NCBI RefSeq assembly: GCF_000833605.1
Contig: NZ_JXTG01000009.1
Location: 29,779 to 93,778 of the forward strand
From: Anoxybacillus ayderensis
GTDB lineage: Bacteria > Bacillota > Bacilli > Bacillales > Anoxybacillaceae
Reading direction: 5' to 3'
Length of the DNA stretch: 64,000 nt
In this document: in pieces, positions 58,038 to 64,000 of the stretch
Layout of the letters: each line of letters starts with the position of its first letter
Position numbering within the stretch: the stretch's first letter is position 1
Program-made: the position numbers and the translations under genes
Notes under the pieces: generated by a model
Database searches by the model: none
What the model was told of the DNA's origin: nothing
What the model saw: only the letters and a program-made list of their open reading frames with translations

Positions 58038-60653
58038 ATGGCGAATTATCGTTCACGAACGGAACGAAAACAAGTAGAACAAAAAAAACAACGTCCGCGA
58101 GAGCGAGGGCGTTCGATAATGAAAAAAATTGTGCTCATCATGTTGCTCACCATGACCATTGGCATGTTTTCTGGTGTAGCCGCATTTGCTTGGATGATTA
58201 AAGATGCACCGCCGCTCGATGAAACGTTGTTGCGCGATCCTTTAGCTTCGATCGTGTACGACGTGAATGGCCAAAAAGTAACAGAGCTCGGTCAACAAAA
58301 GCGCATTTACGTATCGTATAACGATATTCCAAAAGTGCTTGAAAACGCGGTGCTTGCGACAGAAGATGCGCGCTTTTACAAACATCACGGTTTTGATATT
58401 GTACGCTTTTTCGGTGCCGTTTTAGCAAACATTCGCGAAGGATTTGGCGCTGAAGGTGGAAGTACGATTACACAACAAGTCGTCAAACTTTCTTTTTTAA
58501 CGCCTGAAAAAACGTTAAAACGAAAAGTGCAAGAACTATGGCTTGCCATTCGACTTGAACAAAAATACTCTAAACACGAAATTTTAGAAATGTATTTAAA
58601 CAAAATTTATTACTCAAATCGGGCATACGGTGTCGCAAAAGCGGCGGAAACGTACTTTGGCAAAAGTGATTTATCGCAATTAACGCTTCCGGAAGCGGCA
58701 TTGCTCGCCGGCATTCCACAAAGCCCGAACAACTACAATCCGTTTACGCATCCAGAAACGGCGGAAAAGCGTCGAAATACAGTATTGTCGCTAATGGTAA
58801 AACATGGTTTTATTTCAAAAGAAGAAGCTGAAGCGGCGAAAAAAATACCTGTTCAATCGTTATTAACGGAAAATAAACAACAAAGCGATATTCCATACGA
58901 TTCCTTTATTGATCAAGTGATCGATGAAGTGACAGAAAAAACAGGGCTTGATGTATTTACTGCCGGATTACACATTTATACAACATTAGATCCGAACGCC
59001 CAATCATATGTGGAAGATTTGTTGAACTCGGACGAAGTCATTCGTACGAACAAAACTGATTTCCAAGCTGGCATTGCGGTCGTAGATACGAAAACAGGTG
59101 AAATTCGGGCGCTTGGCGGCGGTCGGAAAAAAGAAGAAGGCGTCACGTTCGGATTCAACTATGCAACCGATACACGAAAACAACCAGGTTCGACAATTAA
59201 ACCGATTGTCGATTACGGCCCAGCGATTGAATATTTAAAATGGTCAACATACCACCAATTAAAAGATGAACCGTATCAATACTCTGATGGAACGCCAATT
59301 AAAAACTGGGACGGCAAATATGAAGGACAAATGTCGATGCGAACAGCACTTGCTCGTTCACGAAACATCCCTGCCTTAAAAGCGCTCCAAGAAGTCGGTT
59401 TAGAGCGAGCGAAACAGTTTGCGAACAAGCTTGGCATGGGCTTTGAAGAAATGCATGAGGCCTATGCGGTTGGCGGCGTCGGCAAAGGGGTGTCACCGCT
59501 ACAAATGGCTGGCGCATATAGCGCATTCGGAAACGGCGGCATTTACATTGAACCGCATGCGGTGAAAAAAGTGGTGTTTCCAGATGGAACAGAAATGGAT
59601 CTTCGTCCAGAACCAAAAGCCGCGATGAAAGATTATACGGCGTTTATGATTACCGATATGTTAAAAACGGTCGTTCAATCAGGTACAGGTACAGCAGCAA
59701 ACGTACCAGGGCTTCATATTGCCGGAAAAACAGGAACGACGAACTACGATGAAAAAGACCGTCGCAAGTATGGTCTGCAAAGAGGAGCTGTTCCTGACAG
59801 TTGGTTTGTCGGTTATACACCAAACTATACAGCAGCCATTTGGACTGGTTTTAGTAAAAAAAGTAGCGAAGCCTATTTATCAAAATCCGAACAACAATAT
59901 GCGAAACAGTTGTTTAAACGCGTCATTTCCCATATTGATGACGGCAGCGGCGGCGATTTTAAACAACCGAAAAGCGTTGTGAAACTAGCGGTGAAAAAAG
60001 GAACGAATCCGCCGAAACTCGCCAGTGAACATACGCCAGAAAGTGAAATTACGTACGAATATTTCGTTCGCGGTTATGAAGAGCCAACAGAAGTGGCCGA
60101 AGATGAACCGGAAGTGATTGAACCAGTCAAAGACTTACGAGCGCAATACGATCCAGCAACACAAACGATTTCGCTCGCATGGTCATACACGATCGACCCA
60201 GAAAAAGATGTATCATTCGAAGTACGGCAAACAGTAGACGGTCGCAAACCGACAGTTATCGCAAAAACAAAAGATTCACAGCTAACTGTCGATGCGAAAG
60301 AAGGCTCCGTATATTTGTTTGAAGTATACGTCGTGACAGCTGACGGCACACAAAGCGCGCCAGCGACAGCGCTTGTGCAAATTCCAAAAGAAGAACCGAA
60401 ACAACCAAACGAAAATGAGTCACCAGGACAGTCGGGAAACGAAGGAACCCCGGAGACGCCAACAAATCCGGAAAATCCAACAAATCCGAACGAGCCAAAT
60501 CCGAGCAATCCGGGGACACCAACAAACCCGACAAATCCGACAAACCCGACAAATCCGAACGAGCCAAACCAAAACAATCCGAACAACAATCCATCGGGGA
60601 CGAATAGCCAACAACGAGGCGGAAATAATGATGGCACACCAAAAAGAGACTGA
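58038..60653 (+). CDS. ponA: Penicillin-binding protein 1A (PonA)
   Basis: The 871-residue bifunctional peptidoglycan synthase has a short cytoplasmic tail, one membrane helix (about 32-52), a glycosyltransferase with the EDARFYKHHGFD and GGSTITQQ motifs, and a transpeptidase with GSTIKP (SxxK Ser), SRNIP and KTGTT. A fibronectin-like region follows, then an Asn-Pro-rich low-complexity tail (last ~80 residues). AGGAGG precedes the ATG. Confidence 0.96.
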   Translation: MANYRSRTERKQVEQKKQRPRERGRSIMKKIVLIMLLTMTIGMFSGVAAFAWMIKDAPPLDETLLRDPLASIVYDVNGQKVTELGQQKRIYVSYNDIPKVLENAVLATEDARFYKHHGFDIVRFFGAVLANIREGFGAEGGSTITQQVVKLSFLTPEKTLKRKVQELWLAIRLEQKYSKHEILEMYLNKIYYSNRAYGVAKAAETYFGKSDLSQLTLPEAALLAGIPQSPNNYNPFTHPETAEKRRNTVLSLMVKHGFISKEEAEAAKKIPVQSLLTENKQQSDIPYDSFIDQVIDEVTEKTGLDVFTAGLHIYTTLDPNAQSYVEDLLNSDEVIRTNKTDFQAGIAVVDTKTGEIRALGGGRKKEEGVTFGFNYATDTRKQPGSTIKPIVDYGPAIEYLKWSTYHQLKDEPYQYSDGTPIKNWDGKYEGQMSMRTALARSRNIPALKALQEVGLERAKQFANKLGMGFEEMHEAYAVGGVGKGVSPLQMAGAYSAFGNGGIYIEPHAVKKVVFPDGTEMDLRPEPKAAMKDYTAFMITDMLKTVVQSGTGTAANVPGLHIAGKTGTTNYDEKDRRKYGLQRGAVPDSWFVGYTPNYTAAIWTGFSKKSSEAYLSKSEQQYAKQLFKRVISHIDDGSGGDFKQPKSVVKLAVKKGTNPPKLASEHTPESEITYEYFVRGYEEPTEVAEDEPEVIEPVKDLRAQYDPATQTISLAWSYTIDPEKDVSFEVRQTVDGRKPTVIAKTKDSQLTVDAKEGSVYLFEVYVVTADGTQSAPATALVQIPKEEPKQPNENESPGQSGNEGTPETPTNPENPTNPNEPNPSNPGTPTNPTNPTNPTNPNEPNQNNPNNNPSGTNSQQRGGNNDGTPKRD

Positions 60654-60676
60654 GCGCGTACTCAGTCTCTTTTTTG
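60643..60676. terminator. Terminator between convergent ponA and ypoC
   Basis: AAAGAGACTGAG/CTCAGTCTCTTT arms have T runs on both sides and overlap the ponA stop. Confidence 0.8.
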
Positions 60677-61153
60677 TTGAACCATTTGTTTATAAAACAG
60701 TTTCGCAAGCTCGATAAATAATTCATCTAACTGAATAAACGAATGATGAAGAGCAGGATGAGCGAAAATAAAAGAAAGACGATCGATGACATTTAACGGG
60801 CGAAGCGAAAGCGATTGGACTTCCTCTTCCCAGCAGCATATGTTTCCTATCGGGCGTTCGTTCAGCCAATATAGTGCGCATAAAAAATAGCTTATCCCCC
60901 GAATGATCCCGTCTTTTGCTTGTTTCGCTTGACGTTTTGCAAACAACGGGGCAAGCTCACGTTTTTCTTCTTCCCAAAGCTGAAATACGGCAGGAAGCGC
61001 GCGTTCTTTTTGTTGCCACGGCTTTTCTTCATTTGTTATATCATAATAAAACGGCACATGCTTCATCATCATCGGAAACGGCTGAAGCGTATCGATATCG
61101 ACCGTATCGGTCGCAAAAAAGAGCGGATGTTGAAACGTTTTCGGAACGATCAT
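60662..61153 (-). CDS. ypoC: YpoC-like protein
   Basis: The 163-residue protein ends the dnaD-nth-ypoC operon. Its family is known by this position; the function is unknown. The ATG follows the nth TAA with no gap, so translation is coupled. Confidence 0.8.
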   Translation of the reverse strand: MIVPKTFQHPLFFATDTVDIDTLQPFPMMMKHVPFYYDITNEEKPWQQKERALPAVFQLWEEEKRELAPLFAKRQAKQAKDGIIRGISYFLCALYWLNERPIGNICCWEEEVQSLSLRPLNVIDRLSFIFAHPALHHSFIQLDELFIELAKLFYKQMVQQKRD

Positions 61154-61804
61154 TTACATCTTCCCTTTCATCCGTTTTTTTCCTTCACGACAAAGATGAA
61201 GAAGTGGACATGCGTCACACCTAGGCGATTGTGCTTTACAATGATAGCGCCCAAAAAAAATAAGGCGATGATGGGTCACCGACCATTCTTCTTTCGGAAT
61301 TTTACGCATTAACGTTTCTTCTACTTCTAACACTGAATCTTTCCAGCGGCAAATGCCGATCCGTTTGCTTACTCGTTCAACATGCGTATCCACAGCAATG
61401 GCAGGAACGCCGAAGGCAACAGATACGACAACGTTCGCTGTTTTGCGCCCAACACCAGGAAGCTTCATTAATTCCTCGCGGCTTTGCGGCACGTTTCCAT
61501 CATATTGTTCAATTAATATCCGACATAATTGTTGAATGTTTTTCGCTTTATTCCGATATAAACCGATCGAACGAATATCTTGTTGTAGCTCTTCTAGCGG
61601 AACAGACACGTAATCTTCTGGTGTTTTATATTTTTCAAATAGTTGCTTCGTCACTTTATTGACGAGTGCATCTGTACATTGGGCTGATAAAACGACGGCG
61701 ATTAACAGCTCAAACGGGTTGCGATGAACGAGCTCACAATGCGCATTTGGAAACATGGTTGCGATCTCATCCAAACAGTAGCGAATTTGTTGCTTTGTTA
61801 ACAT
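61154..61804 (-). CDS. nth: Endonuclease III (DNA glycosylase)
   Basis: The 216-residue enzyme removes oxidised pyrimidines and nicks the abasic site. The helix-hairpin-helix LPGVGRKTANVV carries the catalytic Lys, the catalytic Asp is in VDTHVERVSKRIG, and the Fe-S cluster is C-x6-C-x2-C-x5-C at the C-terminus. AAAGGATG precedes ATG 61804; a longer frame starts inside dnaD. Confidence 0.95.
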   Translation of the reverse strand: MLTKQQIRYCLDEIATMFPNAHCELVHRNPFELLIAVVLSAQCTDALVNKVTKQLFEKYKTPEDYVSVPLEELQQDIRSIGLYRNKAKNIQQLCRILIEQYDGNVPQSREELMKLPGVGRKTANVVVSVAFGVPAIAVDTHVERVSKRIGICRWKDSVLEVEETLMRKIPKEEWSVTHHRLIFFGRYHCKAQSPRCDACPLLHLCREGKKRMKGKM

Positions 61805-61817
61805 GTAACCATCCTTT

Positions 61818-62489
61818 CTACGACTGTTCAAGCCAATTATAAATCGGAACGGTTGGTTTATATGGTTGTTCTTGCTTTCCTTGGTTTTTGCGAAACTTTT
61901 TTGCATGTTGCTGCGCTTGTTCAATTGTTTTAATGCCGTTCTTTTTCCATTCAAATAAAATTCGATCAATATAACGGAAATTTAGTTTTCCAGATAATAC
62001 AGCTTCTCGTAGGGCCGCTTTAATGATCGTTGGATCATGCTCGTCTTGATCCATCCACATCGCTAACGTTTCACACTCCATCGGTGAAAGCGGACGGCCA
62101 AACTCATGCTCGAAAACGGTGTACAGTTGTTCTTCTTGTTCTTCCTCTTGTTTTTGTCCTTGAAAAACGGTGCGAACGAGCTTTTCCCAAAGCGGATCAA
62201 GCGAATAACATTCACTTCGAATATGGTTATCCATCTGTTCTTCAATGGCTAAAAACCCTTTTTGAACGAGCTTTCTTAATTGTTGCATGCACATTTCTGG
62301 AGAAATCGTCATTCGAGCCGCAATTTCATCTGGCGTTGGAAACGAAATGCCTTGCTCAAGAAACGAATGAATGTGTAAAAGGAGCATAAACTCTGTTTCA
62401 TTTAATCCAAGCGTCTTATAGTTCGTTAACAATAATCGTGGAATGGCAATGCTTCCTTCACGGAAAAAACGAATCATTTCATTATTCAT
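61818..62489 (-). CDS. dnaD: Replication initiation protein DnaD
   Basis: The 223-residue protein has an N-terminal winged helix and a C-terminal DnaD domain (PLSPMECETLAMWMDQ; IIKAALREAVLSGKLNFRYIDRIL). It acts with DnaA and DnaB to load helicase. GTGAGGTG lies before ATG 62489. Upstream, asnS would be expected; an IS element stands there instead. Confidence 0.93.
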   Translation of the reverse strand: MNNEMIRFFREGSIAIPRLLLTNYKTLGLNETEFMLLLHIHSFLEQGISFPTPDEIAARMTISPEMCMQQLRKLVQKGFLAIEEQMDNHIRSECYSLDPLWEKLVRTVFQGQKQEEEQEEQLYTVFEHEFGRPLSPMECETLAMWMDQDEHDPTIIKAALREAVLSGKLNFRYIDRILFEWKKNGIKTIEQAQQHAKKFRKNQGKQEQPYKPTVPIYNWLEQS

Positions 62490-62520
62490 ATCAAACACCT
62501 CACGCCCTATTATACCATAA

Positions 62521-62554
62521 AACAAATCCCCCATGTGAGCACGGGGGATTTGTT
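62521..62554. terminator. Strong terminator upstream of dnaD
   Basis: AACAAATCCCCC/GGGGGATTTGTT are perfect 12-bp arms. It probably ended the gene that stood before dnaD. Confidence 0.75.
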
Positions 62555-62686
62555 GTTTGAGTCAAGAGTTTGTGGGAGATTTTTTTCTCAACCGATTTTA
62601 TTGGTTATATATGGTTTTATGGACTTATTTTATGTAAGCGCTTTTATCCACTCTCATCCTGTAGGTATGTGCCTATATCCGTGTTT

Positions 62687-63845
62687 TTAAAAACCTTTCA
62701 ATGCTTGTAATGCCTCGTAAATCGGCGTTCCTGAAGACTGACGGAAATACGGAATATTGTCTCGAATCACTTCTTTCATTCGAGATGAGACGCGTTTCAT
62801 TGACTTTTTCACGATTGCTTCTCGTTTCGTTTCTTCTCGTTCTTCCACATGACATACGATAGTCACTCAAACATCCAGGTAGCTCTTCGATCCGACGAAC
62901 AAGCGCCTGTAATTGCCGTTCTTTCTCCTCATCTCCCAGTGTTCCCACGGCACTCGTCAGCTCTCTTAATACCCTTTCTTCGTCTTGTGAAGCCAGTGCC
63001 TTCCGTATCGCTCGATATCTCGGATGATCACGAAGCCATTGGCGGATGTCCCTTGCCACGTGGAATCGATCCAACTGAAAATATCCCCTCTTCCCAAAAT
63101 AATCACGACAAGCCGTGATCCATGGCGCACCATCTCCATTGATGACGACCCAGTCTTCTAGTGGATCATACCCATATTCTTTCACTAAGAAGCTCTCGAC
63201 GGCTTCCCAGATCGGCTCATTCGTTTGATGAACATAATATCTTCGGTTCACCAAAGAAACTCGTTTGCCGTTTCTCTCCCATCCTTGGTGAATCGTCACG
63301 ATTTTCTCCTCTTTTCCTTTCATGCGGCTTCGTTGCCGTTTGACGTATAGTCCGTCTGCTTCAATGAAAAATACCCGACCTTTTTTCTCCATCTTGCGGT
63401 GTCCAACGACTTCAGCCTCGACAATCAACTGACGAATCGTTTCGTGGCTCATGCACGCATATCCCACCAGTTTTTCTAAGGACTGGGCAGCTTGTCGATA
63501 CGATGAACCTGTCACTGCCAGATGAATCGCTGTTTCTTCTAACAACGGACTGACTCCATGTGCCCCCTCAAACTGAAGAAAAGCATCCAATAGACAGACA
63601 TACCTCTGTTTTTCTCGATCGAAGTAATAGTTCCGCTTGACTTCCAATTCTCCAAACATCGTCTGCATCCGTATCACTCGTTTATCTTTGAGCGCGAACC
63701 GCTTTTTATCTCGTTTTTCCGCTAATGTGTGATCGATGTCCTCCAACAACTGTTGAAGCAGTTGACCATATTCTTTTTGCATATGCCGAAACAAAGATTG
63801 TTCAATGTCTTTCAATGTGACTCCATTTGTGATATAATCCTGCAT
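62687..63845 (-). pseudogene. ISLre2 transposase, shortened and frameshifted
   Basis: The start at 63845 (MQDYITNGVTLKDIEQ) and the central FIEADGLYVK, WVVINGDGAPW and YFQLDRFHVAR blocks are those of ISLre2 transposases. After GCLSDYR the frame continues only as junk; the next frame reads MKRVSSRMKEVIRDNIPY and ends IYEALQALKGF. About 80 residues compared with usual members appear lost near 62862. It is inactive as written. Confidence 0.75.
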
Positions 63846-63935
63846 GGGCTCTACTCCTTTCTTTGGTTGTTTTTTCGCACTTACTACCTTACAGGAGGAG
63901 GGCCCATTTTTCATCTATTTTGCTTTCACATCCAA

Positions 63936-63967
63936 CAGATTCCTAATTATACTGAATTAGGAATCTG
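63936..63967. repeat. Hairpin inside the IS end
   Basis: CAGATTCCTAATT/AATTAGGAATCTG perfect 13-bp arms lie next to the right terminal repeat. It could block read-through into the transposase gene. Confidence 0.7.
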
Positions 63968-64000
63968 CTTTCTTTTCTCCCACAAACATTTTACTCATAC

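Larger units (their letters stand above)
62568..63987 (-). mobile_element. Defective ISLre2-family insertion sequence
   Basis: Inverted ends GTTTGTGGGAGA (62568-62579) and TCTCCCACAAAC (63976-63987) enclose the transposase. Flanking bases show no obvious target-site duplication. Confidence 0.65.

Noticed and set aside
60074..60637. Long minus-strand ORFs opposite the ponA tail
   Set aside because: They arise from the repetitive Asn-Pro codons of ponA; they have no start signals.

Overview
The window looks like chromosome from a moderately thermophilic, spore-forming Bacillaceae species, most like Anoxybacillus or Geobacillus. The evidence is the gene order yppG-yppF-sspM-recU-ponA facing dnaD-nth-ypoC, a minor spore protein (SspM), Bacillus-type ribosome-binding sites, PerR-, Fur-, BirA- and GlpP-type control signals, and IS630 and ISLre2 elements of the kind found in thermophilic bacilli. 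The genus is inferred; no rRNA is present.

Layout. 1-5.1 kb: housekeeping genes (a radical SAM/SPASM protein, uppP, and katG behind a PerR-like box). 5.1-12.2 kb: accessory genes. These are a PD-(D/E)XK nuclease next to an ImmA/IrrE regulator-protease whose partner PIN toxin is cut off after about 13 codons, an M20 peptidase with a repeat tail, and a NERD nuclease-helicase overlapping a TPR/winged-helix protein. 12.3-13.4 kb: a decayed IS630. 13.6-33.4 kb: a 20-kb AT-rich defence island on the minus strand. 33.5-37.5 kb: gene remnants and small genes (a truncated MazG-like gene, a retropepsin-like protease, a SEC-C protein, Fic-like and cation-antiporter remnants). 37.6-55 kb: metabolism (speD, the bioF-bioH-bioC operon, a siderophore ABC operon, c-di-GMP enzymes, glycerate kinase, an M29 aminopeptidase, Hsp20, glpD). 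55.3-62.5 kb: the conserved recU/ponA/nth/dnaD region. 62.6-64 kb: a defective ISLre2 element.

The island is the most interesting part. It reads dptF-dptG-dptH (phosphorothioation-dependent restriction), then a DUF4007 protein and a 1419-residue P-loop ATPase. After a terminator-like hairpin comes a second DUF4007 protein, a second P-loop ATPase of 1137 residues, and a PP-loop/PAPS-reductase-like protein with clustered cysteines. No dndA, dndB, dndC, dndD or dndE gene of normal type is present. Either the modification enzymes lie elsewhere, or the two DUF4007-ATPase pairs and the PP-loop protein form a different modification or sensing module. dptH is split by an ORF-less group II intron of about 0.7 kb. 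Removing the intron joins the halves in frame, and its EBS1 is fully complementary to the six exon bases before the insertion site.
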